DNA from: Chrysomallon squamiferum
Lineage: Eukaryota; Mollusca; Gastropoda; Neomphalida; Peltospiridae
NCBI GenBank assembly: GCA_012295275.1
Contig: CM022670.1
Coordinates: 31,435,438-31,499,437 of the forward strand
DNA length: 64,000 nt
Direction of reading: 5' to 3'
Part shown: positions 43,401-51,448 of the stretch, one piece after another
Layout: each line of letters opens with the position of its first letter
Position numbering within the stretch: position 1 is the first letter of the stretch
The notes under the pieces: generated by a model
Told to the model about the DNA's origin: nothing
Databases searched by the model: none
Seen by the model: only the letters and a program-made list of their open reading frames with translations
Translations under genes and position numbers: made by a program

Positions 43401-46400
43401 GTGGTGGAGTCAAAACAATATAATCTGTATATAGATTTTTCTAAAACAAACTACATATGTAATATGTACTTAATCATGTTTGAAAGATTTGAATTACAAT
43501 AAAAATATATAATTATAGTAGTAGTGGAATATGTAAAACAAATACAACAAAAACAAAACAAAAAACTTAGAATTTTACTGAAACATTTTAAAGATAAAAT
43601 ATATACATATATATACTTAAATGAAATTGAATTTTACTAAAATAATAGTTTTACAGAGAAGTATAATTAAAAATATTTAGTTAATGTTTGTCATTTTTCC
43701 TTTTTACTGAACATATATGGGAATATTGCTATTTCATACTGTGCGTGTGTGCATGTGTTTTATACATTGATAATATGATATAATTTCAACAGAAAATTAA
43801 ATAACATTACAATTCACCAAATACAAACAATTTTGTTCTTTACTTGCGTAATTTAATATTTACCCATCAGAATGATTTAGTGAACATATTTTATACTACA
43901 AAAAAAATAATATAAATATATATATATATAATAATAATAATAATAATACAATAGTCAAAAGCTGTACATCTTATAACTGAGATTTAAAAAATTATTACTG
44001 ATAAAACAAAATTATCATATTTCTCTGTCATTCTATGTAGAAAATACATCAACTGTAAAAAGGGTTATTCCTTGAATGAGATCCCTAACCACAGCTTTGG
44101 AAAGGAAAAGATTAAGATGACATGGCTGCTCTGTTTAAATATAATTAGCAAAGGCACAACAACAAAAGTTCACAACTGGACCATGTTATAAGAGAAAAAC
44201 CATCAAAGCCTTTTATAACCATTGATGATTGAAAAATAACAATGTCAAATAATGGATAGCTAGTCAGGGAAGACCACCAACAAAGAACATCCTAGTTATT
44301 GTTATAATACTGACCCTTATTATAAGCAGTATCACAAAAGGACTTTCTGTGTGGTCACCAGAACAAAGATGACTGCACTCTTTCTAGCCAATGAACATCT
44401 AGGTTATTTATTCTTAAGATGAAACTGAATATATTTTTGCTAACAAGAGTGCCAGCACTTCTAGAATCAGAAATATAATCTAATGTTTCTAGAATAGATT
44501 AGCACAGGTTTTTGAGAAAATATATGTGTGTGAGGTTAACTAACAGAAAGTTTAACTTAAACAAATTTTAAATTATTTTTACATTAATTATATTTTTACT
44601 TTTATTTTTAAAATTTAAATATTCAGAAGTGATTGTCTACCAATTGATCAGAACAAGATTGGTTATTTATTTATTTATTTATATTATTTGTTGGTTTATC
44701 TCAAATATTTAAAACTTAATACAAGTTTTAAAAAGCAAAAAAGTCAACTGTAACGCATACATATACGCATGTTTACTCATTATTCACGGACTTAACTGCA
44801 TTCACCCGATGTGTATTGATTAAGTTTGTTTTTCTATTACTGTCATTAGACCTATTTATTTATTTATTTATTTTATTTTAAATAAATTTAAATTATATTC
44901 ACTTTTCCCTGTATTTCTATGTTTTACCAGAAGACAAATTTACCATCATATAAAACAGAAATATCTATTTCTGGATCTTATGCATGGTCGGTTCCTTACA
45001 TCAGTGTACAAACAATTCTTGTGCAAGAACCATAATCCTAAACATGTTACTTCTACCGAATGACACCAGAAGTATTGGAAATATTTCGCAATTGTGGTTC
45101 ATAAATATTAACAGTACTCTCCTCTTTTATTTTTCCTCCAAGCAAATTATTTTCAGGTTTATACGACACTGATAAGAAAAATATTAATCTCTGGCTAGAA
45201 GGTTTCACACTAAAATCGGTACACAGATCCAAGTGAACTTGATTGGATTGTGGCATAACAAAAATAGTTAAATAAACAATACGTTGCGGCAAACAAACTA
45301 TGCAAGGTCATGTGAAAAGCGATCAGTATGTCGTTGATGTTGAGTTATTTTAAAGTTTTTCACGACTATTTCAATAAACACCACTGCGAAAAAATATAAC
45401 TTTATTTTGAAAAATATTTTTAAAAGAAAGCTTATGCTTTATACGTAAAAAAACGTCTACACAATGAGATCAGAAGAGAAGCGTGAAAAAACACACGCTG
45501 AAATATGGAATCCGTATATCGCTTTCTTTCCGTTCTGACCCGGTAGACCACACACGCACGTCGAGTTCATTGAATCGCTGGTTTCTAGGTCACGCCAAAG
45601 ATGGCGGCGCCCATTGCTTTTAAAAATATACAATTTCGATTGTAAACAGCGTGCATGTTTCGAACGTGCAGTTTAGTTATTTGCTGTTACTAGCATTGGA
45701 AGATATAATAGAAAACATGCGATTAGCCACTGATATTAGATGAAATCTTTAACAGTAATTTACTAATATTAAAAGTACTATTTAAACCAAAGTCGTTATG
45801 CGTAACACGTGTTAAAATTTAAACTATTTTCTATACACATGCACGTGAACGTCATTTGTACGTAATTTGTATTTCATTACACAACAATGGTTTAAACATC
45901 ATTTTCTTAAACTATGAGTTTAAACAGAGTATCACCAATAACATTTATATTTAATCATAATTATGATTTTCATTTAGCTTTTAACAGTGCATTCAAATGT
46001 AAGATTCGATAAAGAATTTCTATTTTTATTATTGGTTACCCGCATTAGTAACAAATATCAGAACACTCAAGCCTATAACGCAACACCAGTTCTACTAGTC
46101 ATAAAAGAAACTGATATATATATATATTAAAATATTTTATTATAATATTATATTCTAAAAGTCTTATCCACTTTCTTTATATTATTGACATGATAATCTT
46201 TCATTTCTTGCTAGTGACAAAGGTATTTTAATTATGCAGATAACAACATTCTGATACATACCTTCTACCCATAACTCTTCTACATTCGTCTCTAACGTGG
46301 CAGTCTTTAATCCAACACAGCACAGTGAGAGTAAGAGTAATCCAACGAACAACACTTTTCCACAATGTAACTGAATAAAACATCCAACACTGAACAAATA

Positions 46401-47296
46401 TTTTTGAAGGTGCCACCGCAACCACAAAGCACACGTATTCCCGTCAGCTTTACCCTGAAGAGAAAAAAAAAATGAAAGTGCCTTTGAAAAAAATTAACTT
46501 ATTGGTGGATAATTAATTGCTTTAAGTTAGAATATTCAACGGAAAAAAGAAAAAGAAAGAAATACAGACTGAAAATTAAAGAGTCTGAAACTGATTTTAT
46601 AAACACAATAAGTTTGAAAGTGATCTAAACATGTTATGTAACTCGTTCAACATTAAATTATATCCTGTTTGTTCGTTTGATTTGCATATCAGATTTGTTG
46701 ACACCACTGGCTTCTTATCAGCCTCATCGCTGCCCCAGGTACATCAGTTTAATTATGTTTCTTCAAAGTTTAAATAAAAGAGATAACATGAAACGGTGTG
46801 TTTGTATACCTAATGTATACAGTTATTAAATCCGGTAGTTTCTACTCCACGTGCTGAAGGAGGAGCCATGCGACTAATACTATTTCCTCGTCACAGGTTA
46901 ATAAACATGTCAAATGATTTCTAAAAATATCTAAATGATGCACAAGGGATGCCTCTTTCAAACTGTGTATCTCAGCTTTAGATAAGTGACTTTCACCTCT
47001 ATTGCGAATGAATACCACCCGTACGTACAAAGAACAGCAACAACAAAAAACTGCCACCCTGTACGCTGGCGCTAATGTAAACAATCCCTTCTCTTGTGAA
47101 AAAAAGAGGGAAATCTTGTTCAGTCCACATGCTATTTCAAGAGAGGCATCCCGGCTTATCCATGAGATGTACATGCTGGACTTACCTTTTTGATCTGCTT
47201 GTAAGCGAGTTCAGCATTCACCCAACTCGTCCTAGTAAGTAAATCGGGGTCCACCGTGTTTCCAATGTTACGTCTTGAAACTGTGGACATTGTCAT
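119..47296 (-). CDS. ptch: Patched, Hedgehog receptor; 20 coding exons, 3' part missing at the left edge
   Basis: Patched is a 12-TM RND-family sterol transporter that binds Hedgehog and, when unliganded, represses Smoothened. Seen: 20 minus-strand exons with GT-AG junctions whose phases all match, giving 939 codons plus one base. Order: N-terminus with [11 protein letters not shown] (exon 1), TM1 about residues 69-86, first extracellular loop about 88-418 with conserved Cys ([28 protein letters not shown]), sterol-sensing domain about 418-580, cytoplasmic loop about 580-729 with PPSY at 633-636, TM7 about 730-749, then second extracellular loop. The RND motif GLGVDD (residues 491-496) keeps both Asp. 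The sequence aligns along its length with recalled fly Ptc and human PTCH1, more closely than PTCHD or Dispatched would. TM8-12 and the C-tail lie off the left edge. Exact Gli 9-mers upstream and in introns 2 and 5 suggest Hedgehog feedback. The true start codon is uncertain. Confidence 0.95.
607..752 (-). CDS. ptch: Patched coding exon 19 (second extracellular loop)
   Basis: 146 bp. A split Asp codon, then [20 protein letters not shown] and [16 protein letters not shown], matching fly DAILAYKLIVQTG. Donor GTAAGG, phase 0. Confidence 0.93.
1167..1305 (-). CDS. ptch: Patched coding exon 18 (second extracellular loop)
   Basis: 139 bp starting [19 protein letters not shown] (fly GNFEYPTQQQLLRDYHDSF), then [14 protein letters not shown]. 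The donor GTACAA is unusual but gives the right phase (1) for exon 19. Confidence 0.92.
1774..1947 (-). CDS. ptch: Patched coding exon 17 (TM7 and start of second extracellular loop)
   Basis: 58 codons: TM7, then [20 protein letters not shown] and FYNIFAVTQ, matching human [20 protein letters not shown] and FYNMYIVTQ. Phase 0 at both ends. Confidence 0.96.
3517..3677 (-). CDS. ptch: Patched coding exon 16 (Cys-rich cytoplasmic segment)
   Basis: 161 bp, in frame with both neighbours. Six Cys fall in 37 residues (677, 686, 695, 699, 706, 713), then a [14 protein letters not shown] segment that aligns with the WTLSSFAEKHYAPF block before TM7. The Cys-rich part has no counterpart in the fly or human loops I recall. 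Donor GTGAGA. Confidence 0.85.
4203..4438 (-). CDS. ptch: Patched coding exon 15 (cytoplasmic loop with PPxY)
   Basis: 236 bp. A proline-rich linker leads to [12 protein letters not shown] at about residues 628-639, matching YSPPPPYSSH of human PTCH1, the WW-domain (Nedd4-family ligase) docking motif. The rest of the exon is weakly conserved. Acceptor TTTTTCAG, donor GTATTT, phase 1. Confidence 0.9.
4698..4816 (-). CDS. ptch: Patched coding exon 14 (TM6 and start of middle cytoplasmic loop)
   Basis: 119 bp with TM6 and [19 protein letters not shown], then VDVLCCFQ, matching human [26 protein letters not shown]. Donor GTAAAC, phase 2. Confidence 0.95.
6350..6475 (-). CDS. ptch: Patched coding exon 13 (sterol-sensing domain, TM5)
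   Basis: 42 codons with [19 protein letters not shown] and [12 protein letters not shown], the most strongly conserved stretch of the family. Acceptor GTCGCAG, donor GTAAGT. Confidence 0.97.
6476..10246 (-). other. Patched intron 12 (3.8 kb)
   Basis: Contains (CA)n at 8067-8122, poly(A) at 8768-8793, an (AT)n run near 9010 and a pyrimidine-rich plus-strand tract at about 9185-9365. An 85-codon minus-strand ORF at 7715-7972 resembles no known protein. Confidence 0.8.
8067..8122. repeat. (CA)n microsatellite
   Basis: Uninterrupted AC dinucleotides in Patched intron 12. Confidence 0.97.
10247..10342 (-). CDS. ptch: Patched coding exon 12 (GLGVDD, TM4)
   Basis: 32 codons with [20 protein letters not shown]. 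The GxxxDD motif of RND proteins is intact (Asp495, Asp496 in this numbering). Phase 0 at both ends, donor GTAAGT. Confidence 0.95.
10593..10751 (-). CDS. ptch: Patched coding exon 11 (sterol-sensing domain, TM2-TM3)
   Basis: 53 codons with [20 protein letters not shown] and [10 protein letters not shown], near-identical to human [20 protein letters not shown] and GISFNAATTQ. Phase 0 at both ends. Confidence 0.96.
11010..11141 (-). CDS. ptch: Patched coding exon 10 (end of loop, start of TM2)
   Basis: 44 codons with [20 protein letters not shown], aligning with human [20 protein letters not shown], then RVALGYVLM opening TM2 and the sterol-sensing domain. Acceptor TTTCAG, donor GTATGT. Confidence 0.94.
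11433..11580 (-). CDS. ptch: Patched coding exon 9 (first extracellular loop)
   Basis: 148 bp with [18 protein letters not shown] and later [10 protein letters not shown], matching fly LNAWQRNFSRE. The acceptor is TTTAG; the donor GTAGAA is the weakest in the gene but gives correct phase and correct continuation into exon 10. Confidence 0.9.
11714..11893. mobile_element. Possible short mobile insertion with 9-bp flanking repeats
   Basis: ACAGCTAAT occurs at 11705-11713 and 11894-11902, bracketing 180 bp that starts TTTGGGGGCTAATCC and ends in a G-rich then C-rich segment and TAGATCTGCC. Composition differs from the flanking ATCAATCAGT-type repeats. No clear terminal inverted repeats or ORF. 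The flanking match could be chance within a repetitive stretch. Confidence 0.35.
12125..12246 (-). CDS. ptch: Patched coding exon 8 (first extracellular loop)
   Basis: 122 bp with [20 protein letters not shown], aligning with fly GCYGYAAKHMHWPEELIVGG, then [12 protein letters not shown] is a possible N-glycosylation site. Acceptor TTTCAG, donor GTATGT, phase 2. Confidence 0.94.
12247..15724 (-). other. Patched intron 7 (3.5 kb)
   Basis: ATCC/ATTC-rich stretch near 12.52-12.60 kb, an AT/GT microsatellite at 13.60-13.65 kb and a purine-rich tract at 14.87-15.18 kb. No coding sequence recognised. Confidence 0.8.
15725..15817 (-). CDS. ptch: Patched coding exon 7 (first extracellular loop)
   Basis: 31 codons containing [20 protein letters not shown], matching human [20 protein letters not shown]. 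The two Cys of this block are kept. Phase 0 at both ends, donor GTAAGC. Confidence 0.94.
15818..16170 (-). other. Patched intron 6
   Basis: 353 bp, AT-rich, one poly(A) run. Nothing else seen. Confidence 0.8.
16171..16306 (-). CDS. ptch: Patched coding exon 6 (first extracellular loop)
   Basis: 136 bp. It completes a Leu codon with exon 5, then [18 protein letters not shown] and later [10 protein letters not shown]. It matches the loop between the FWEG block and the EKPCL block of Patched. Donor GTAAGA, phase 0. Confidence 0.9.
18770..19430. repeat. Decayed tandem array, unit about 35-40 bp
   Basis: Repeated AATAAAGAACTTATAAGGCT-like segments separated by TATATCTA-like spacers, strongly diverged. 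Confidence 0.65.
20974..21047. repeat. (CT)n microsatellite
   Basis: About 37 CT units in Patched intron 5. Confidence 0.97.
22190..22198 (-). promoter_or_regulatory. Exact Gli/Ci consensus site, Patched intron 5
   Basis: GACCACCCA on the plus strand, 1.3 kb from the palindromic pair, in a patch (about 22130-22330) of higher sequence complexity than the surrounding AT-rich intron. Confidence 0.5.
22427..22461. repeat. Poly(T) run
   Basis: About 35 T in a row in Patched intron 5; poly(A) on the transcribed sense strand. Confidence 0.95.
23434..23560. promoter_or_regulatory. Inverted repeat with paired exact Gli sites, Patched intron 5
   Basis: Perfect 24-bp arms at 23475-23498 and 23500-23523 surround one central base. 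Each arm has an exact Gli 9-mer: TGGGTGGTC at 23485-23493 and GACCACCCA at 23505-23513, 11 bp apart. Outside the core the arms still align imperfectly (CCT.., CACCTG, CTGT, ACC, CAC), so the whole inverted repeat is about 127 bp. It lies 0.6 kb downstream of exon 5 in the direction of transcription. It could be an enhancer core or a fold-back element. Confidence 0.6.
24152..24249 (-). CDS. ptch: Patched coding exon 5 (first extracellular loop)
   Basis: 98 bp with the diagnostic block [18 protein letters not shown], almost unchanged from fly to human. Acceptor TTTTTGCAG, donor GTGAGT, phase 2. The 7.8-kb intron 5, with three exact Gli sites, follows. Confidence 0.95.
24250..25238 (-). other. 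Patched introns 3 and 4 (around exon 4)
   Basis: Introns of 296 bp (24943-25238) and 623 bp (24250-24872) flank exon 4. AT-rich; nothing else seen. Confidence 0.8.
24873..24942 (-). CDS. ptch: Patched coding exon 4 (first extracellular loop)
   Basis: Short 70-bp exon, acceptor TTTTCAG, donor GTAAGT. It encodes [20 protein letters not shown], aligning with the vertebrate WKLEHLCYKSG segment. The conserved Cys is present. Confidence 0.88.
25239..25425 (-). CDS. ptch: Patched coding exon 3 (first extracellular loop)
   Basis: 187 bp. The codon split with exon 2 gives E, then [18 protein letters not shown], followed by the SELVIQTP block. This corresponds to GGRVSRELNYTRQKIGEE and LMIQTP in vertebrates. 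The donor is GTAAGT. It is separated from exon 2 by the 20.8-kb intron 2. Confidence 0.92.
26360..26368 (+). promoter_or_regulatory. Exact Gli/Ci consensus site, Patched intron 2
   Basis: TGGGTGGTC, 0.9 kb upstream of exon 3, in a patch of higher complexity (about 26120-26450) without coding signs. Confidence 0.5.
26900..27200. repeat. Decayed tandem array, unit about 42 bp
   Basis: About seven diverged units built on AAATGTTGACATCAGAT, then a T-rich part, ending near CAGGCAC/AGTAC. Copies differ at many positions. Confidence 0.7.
28500..28770. repeat. Decayed tandem array, unit about 30 bp
   Basis: Eight or nine diverged copies of a CATCAAGTAAACA and GGTTTACCAA pattern. Confidence 0.75.
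31350..31900. repeat. 50-bp minisatellite, about 10.5 copies
   Basis: The unit starts ATGTGCACATGTGAGTGTAA, continues ACATAGATGTGTGTGCTTCT and ends GTATGTGTAA. Copies start every 50 bp from 31381 to 31831 with very few differences; the edge copies are diverged or lack 4 bp. All three minus-strand frames are open, which creates long spurious ORFs of HTHTEAHTS type. Confidence 0.95.
32840..33080. repeat. Decayed tandem array, unit about 42 bp
   Basis: Five or so copies of a pattern ACAAATATGATATG, TAAT.AGGATTATGAAG, TTTACATTTA. Confidence 0.65.
36430..36790. repeat. G-poor CCAC/CATA-rich low-complexity array
   Basis: Plus strand is nearly free of G over about 350 bp and is built of degenerate ATCCACCATA, CTATGCACAT segments. 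Confidence 0.7.
38930..39150. repeat. Decayed tandem array, unit about 42 bp
   Basis: About five copies of ATTAGCC, GGACTTA and TTACATTA-like blocks. Confidence 0.6.
42408..42470. repeat. GT/GCGT microsatellite
   Basis: GT repeats around a tetranucleotide GCGT tract, one of the few CpG clusters in the CpG-poor part of intron 2. Confidence 0.9.
46262..46454 (-). CDS. ptch: Patched coding exon 2 (TM1)
   Basis: 193 bp between a CAG acceptor (CTTCAG) and a GTATGT donor, leaving phase 1. It starts GKADGN (fly GKARGS) and contains TM1 ([20 protein letters not shown]), then [10 protein letters not shown], which is nearly identical to vertebrate PTCH1. Confidence 0.93.
46455..47185 (-). other. Patched intron 1
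   Basis: 731-bp intron, CpG-retaining like the promoter. AGAGGCATCCC at its exon-proximal end is mirrored by GGGATGCCTCT about 175 bp away. Short ORFs on both strands show no recognisable protein. Confidence 0.8.
47186..47296 (-). CDS. ptch: Patched coding exon 1 (N-terminus)
   Basis: Thirty-seven codons from ATG at 47296 to the donor GTAAGT after ...YKQIKK, phase 0. The [16 protein letters not shown] segment matches the conserved cytoplasmic N-terminus (fly RTSWVDAQVALDQIDK). The start is a choice: ATGs at 47296 and 47290 lie just inside a possible acceptor (TTTTTGCAG ending 47300), while an in-frame ATG at 47359 would add 21 residues that match no Patched I recall. A noncoding first exon upstream is possible. 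Confidence 0.8.
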
Positions 47297-47395
47297 CGCC
47301 TGCAAAAATACGGATACAGTCGCAATGCTAACACACGGGGCATGTTGGAGATGCCCCACATTCGATCCAGTTCGTCTCTTCGCTGTAACTAAACT

Positions 47396-47590
47396 TCACT
47401 TGTTTGTTTCTATGGGTAACTCTCGTAGTTCTAGGCGCTGGGTGAGACCAGCTTTCCATCTTTTGGTCGTCATAAAGCTAGTATCTTCCGAGTAAAATCC
47501 ACAACAAACCGGAATCCATGAACTTCTCGGTTCGACTGAATCTCTAACTGACATCAATTTGCATACAGTCCCTTCCCCCTTTCGTGCCAT
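47396..47590 (-). other. Upstream ORF or unplaced N-terminal sequence in the Patched leader
   Basis: A 64-codon ORF beginning MARKGEGTVCK and ending at a stop 36 bp before the in-frame ATG at 47359. It resembles no Patched N-terminus I recall. It may be a uORF in the leader, or it may not be transcribed at all; no transcript evidence is available. Confidence 0.3.
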
Positions 47591-47619
47591 AACCTGATTG
47601 ACATAAAACAGATCTCAGC

Positions 47620-47715
47620 GCCGATTGGTCTGCTGCCAGTAGGATACGCTCCGTAACGCCAGCCTCACATTAGTTACCTAGCAACAGCTCACCCAGGTTG
47701 TAGACCACCCAAGTT
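47620..47715 (-). promoter_or_regulatory. Candidate Patched promoter: CCAAT box, RFX X-box and exact Gli site
   Basis: Upstream of Patched exon 1, CpG-retaining. Plus-strand ATTGG at 47624-47628 is a minus-strand CCAATCGG (NF-Y type). GTTACCTAGCAAC at 47673-47685 fits the RFX X-box with a 1-nt spacer. GACCACCCA at 47703-47711 is the exact reverse complement of the Gli/Ci consensus TGGGTGGTC. The order and spacing near the 5' end of a known Hedgehog target support a promoter. No TATA box or start site was identified. Confidence 0.6.
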
Positions 47716-48956
47716 GATATGGAGCCCACGTTCGAACAAACAATAATCTTCTAAAAGCCCACTGCCAAAAGCGCGGTTGAGGTCTGATGTATATCAAAGC
47801 AAGTGAAACGTTATCTGCCATCAGTCATAACCGTATTTTCTCAGTATCACAGTCCCACTTATGTGAGAATTTACTTTTATTCAAAAGACATAAACATTCA
47901 AATAGTGTGTAGGATTGCCGAATTTTAGGGCGACATCACACTGTACCAAATCAATTGAAAAAGTGGTATTGTCCTTGCACAAAGGGACCTAAAAATGGAC
48001 GCAGTCAATGAAAGAGAATTTATTGTGTTCAAATTCTCGATCCGTGTGATAGCATATAACATATCTTTTTAGCAAGGAAGCAACAAACGATTGTTAGGAG
48101 TCTATACGTCCAAAATGTCGACAGTCAAAACTGAGAAAGAGAAGAAGAAAAAAAAATATTCAGAGACGTGGGTCTGTTGCCAGCGCTAGAGTTATGTCCA
48201 TAATTTTAGCAGGCGTGATGGCATCTCAGTAAACATGAATAGAGTTTCCTATATGTCAGCTGGGCACATAATTCCTCTCACGGGTGGGCAGTAGAGCTGT
48301 TCGTTCAGCCAAGACTTGGTCGATGGTGGTATACGATTTCATCATAATCGGCAGAAGGGAAAGAAGAGAGGAAGAAAAAATACAGTATAGACTGTCAGCC
48401 AGGACTACGTTCAAGAAATTAAGCATGCAGGTGGTAGATAAAGACAGGTCATCTATGCTACTAGGCGGTCTTGTGCAGATCTAATCATTGTAGACGTGGA
48501 AAGAGAGCGAATAAAGATGGTTACTTTTTAGAGTATGTTTCGACTGGTGACTAAATCTAATTCAGTCACTCTTCAAAAAGATGAAAGAAAGAAACAAAAA
48601 ACAACAAAAAAACATTCATAGATAATTCCATATTCATCCTTTTATTGAATTTGTTTTCCGTACCATTTTTTTTTTTGCCTGCCTAAAAAATGACGGTGAA
48701 GATACTACAAATTAGACGAAAAATAGAAATAGTTACAAACATTTAGTGATATAATCCAAACATTAAAAAATTAAACATATTTATCACGCAAAACTAAAAA
48801 CAATAAGATACAGATGTAATAAAATTGTAGCTGTGATTTTTAACTTTTGTTCGGTGTTTGATATTAGTGTAAATATGTAGTAAGACTCGGTCTGGATATC
48901 AAAGTTGAGAAAGTCGTTTGAAAGGCACAAATACATGTATAAGAAAAAACACACGT

Positions 48957-48961
48957 GTATG

Positions 48962-48990
<29 letters not shown>
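48957..48990. repeat. (GTAT)n microsatellite
   Basis: About eight GTAT units in the intergenic spacer, followed by GT repeats. Confidence 0.93.
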
Positions 48991-48992
<2 letters not shown>

Positions 48993-51415
48993 GTATGTTT
49001 GTATGTGTGTGTGTGTGTGCCTGTAGATGTACATGCGTGTATGTATACATGTGTATATATCTATAACTCGTACGGATATTTGTATTTTTTATGTGTATGT
49101 ATAATAATTATAGTAATTTTTAAAGTATTACATTAGGTCTTGAACTGTATATTAAATTAATATTAAAGTAATTGCTTACGTTCTAATCAAATTACTTAGT
49201 GTACGTGGGAACATGTTGGTACGTGCGCGTTTTTCTGTGTGATCTTCAAATATATATCTGTAATACACGGGTCTAAAGGCTCTTGTCCGTATCAGATTAA
49301 TCTAATGGTACATATTTTGCAAAAATAAAATTCAATACATGTACACTGTTCATCTTTGCTTGAAACAATAAGTTTGTTGTGGTAGAATGGAGAAATAAAC
49401 GGGTGTAAACGTTATGGAAAATGATAGAGATTATTTTGGAATCTTTTACAGATTTGGAGGTTTTGTTGATGGGAATCTTGAAATTATTTGGTTCCAGAGT
49501 GACAAAATCCGATTTTTTAAGCTTTTTATCACTAAACATATTAACTTTTGTTTTGAAAGTTATATCTACTACAAAGATGACACCGTGTATATTTGACCTT
49601 ATATGTCTGAAATCCATGATTCGCCTCAAATTAATAATGTAAGAAAATGATTTTTAACATTAATTGTTAAATTGTTCTTTCTTTTAAATTAATCAATAAA
49701 CAATTAAACTGGATAGAAAATAACAAAATAGAATCTAAGGAGTTAATCTAACTGGTCGAAATCTGTTGAGAGATGGTTTGCTTCTGATTGTTAATCTGTA
49801 CCGTGTACAATTTCTTTGATAGTTTACAAAAACCCCTTTGTAAGATTTTATTTACTCTATAACAGACCTAGAATATCAATGCCATTACTATAATAATAAT
49901 AAAATTAAAAATACATAAGTATGAAAAACCTTCTTGTATTGAGTATTTTATTTACATAGGTGCAACACATGCCAATACAGAAATGTACTAATTCTATTCA
50001 TGTTAAAATGTTGGTTTACAAAATCACGCACAAATGGTGTATGAAAGAGACACGATATTTAGTGAGTTGACTGTATATGCTTTATATCTTTACCTCTTGT
50101 GTAGTTCTTTAGGCTTATCTTCGTGGTATACGTTTCACGATCGAAACATTGGGTGCAGTACAATTTTGGGGCCATGTCGGGCTTATTTAAATGCAAATTG
50201 CCATTGTTGATGAATCGTATACGATCTTGTTACTACGTCGAGGAGAGTCGCTTACTATTGAAACAGGTGAAATAAGTGGATATACAAAACATGTAAATAA
50301 TACAGAAGTTTTCACGCAAGCACGTCACCTTCTCATAATTATGCACAGATGAGCGAGTCCAATATGACCCGGATTCTCTCCCACTACGCTACTCAAGAAA
50401 GCTGGTAAGAGGTAACATAACAAAGCCTTTCATTTATATTTTTTTATTTTTTTTATTTTTATGACATAGTAGTCGACAATTTTCGTCAAGCAGCGGGATT
50501 CTTCGAGCCGAGAATATTAAAAGCAATATGAATCGGGTTTTTTGGTCATAACCATTTAATTATTGTCAGACATCAAACGTAACAAAGGTAGCAGTTTGTG
50601 CTTCTTACTTTCCGCGTGTAAATTTGATTTGTTAATACAAGTAAGCATACATGTGTATAGTAATTCAAACAAAATCCTTGTCTAACGAATACAGATTAAA
50701 ATTTCACCGATATATTTGAAAACATCCAGTTTAAGTTATAAGTGATATAATTATAACGTTATATAAAACATTTTTTCTTGCACTATTTTCCATTTATTTA
50801 TAGCAGTTAAACATTTTATTTTAAATATATCGTAAATGCAATTTATTTGAGCTATCTGTGAAAATAAACTTCATTTCTGCGCAATGTGTCATTTTCCAAA
50901 GAGCAACTTTGGTATTAGATAATTCTTCGCCAACCGGTTTTATAACTCATCATGCCGTTAACAGGAGAATATCATTAAAACCCTTGAGAAATAATTGAGG
51001 TCTTGCATGAAACCCTGGTAGGTAAATGCTTGCCATTTTAATCATATCAAACGGATGATAAACTGCGACACTGAATTTTCTTCAGAGGAAAAGTTCGCCA
51101 AAAGCTCTGTGGCTAATTATGTTTTTATCATGTAAAAAGAGTATTGAACAGGGTATGAGTAGATTCCCTTCTTATTTAATTCATTACAAACAGAGACATT
51201 TTTTTTTTTTCTCTAACCACACTTAAGGCCACCCAAGAAGTTCGAGTAATATAAACAGTGAGACTAATAAGTAATGTATATGGTTTGTCTGGTAAATAAA
51301 GGGTACAGTTCCTCTCACGGTAAACAAAATCGATGTTACGCAACATTCCCATTATACAATTAAAACTTCATTATGGCAGGTGTCTTATTTCAACATTCTT
51401 TTTTCTTTCTTCCTT

Positions 51416-51417
<2 letters not shown>

Positions 51418-51448
<31 letters not shown>
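51418..51448. repeat. Poly(T) run
   Basis: About 31 T in a row after a CTTTCTTCC-rich lead, intergenic. Confidence 0.93.

Larger units (their letters stand above)
25426..46261 (-). other. Patched intron 2 (20.8 kb)
   Basis: No further exon recognised. From the exon 2 side: CpG-retaining DNA to about 44.7 kb, including a YY1-like ATGGCGGC site at 45.6 kb; a GC-elevated island at 42.84-43.33 kb; decayed tandem arrays at 38.93-39.15, 36.43-36.79, 32.84-33.08, 28.50-28.77 and 26.90-27.20 kb; a 50-bp minisatellite at 31.35-31.90 kb; and an exact Gli site at 26.36 kb. The rest is AT-rich with simple repeats. Confidence 0.85.

Noticed and set aside
119-47296. Dispatched or PTCHD-type RND protein instead of Patched
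   Set aside because: Several blocks ([39 protein letters not shown]) match Patched itself nearly exactly.
47002-47495. Plus-strand ORFs across the Patched 5' region
   Set aside because: They are antisense to Patched exon 1, intron 1 and the leader, with no recognisable domain.
47620-47690. MHC class II-like X-Y box module
   Set aside because: The X-box words match, but the order and orientation relative to CCAAT differ, and no such gene family is expected here.
47520-47735. tRNA-like GGTTCGA/GTTCGAA words
   Set aside because: No acceptor or anticodon arms fold around them.
48284-48484. 66-codon plus-strand ORF
   Set aside because: No known family, no clear splice context and no codon pattern that sets it apart from chance.
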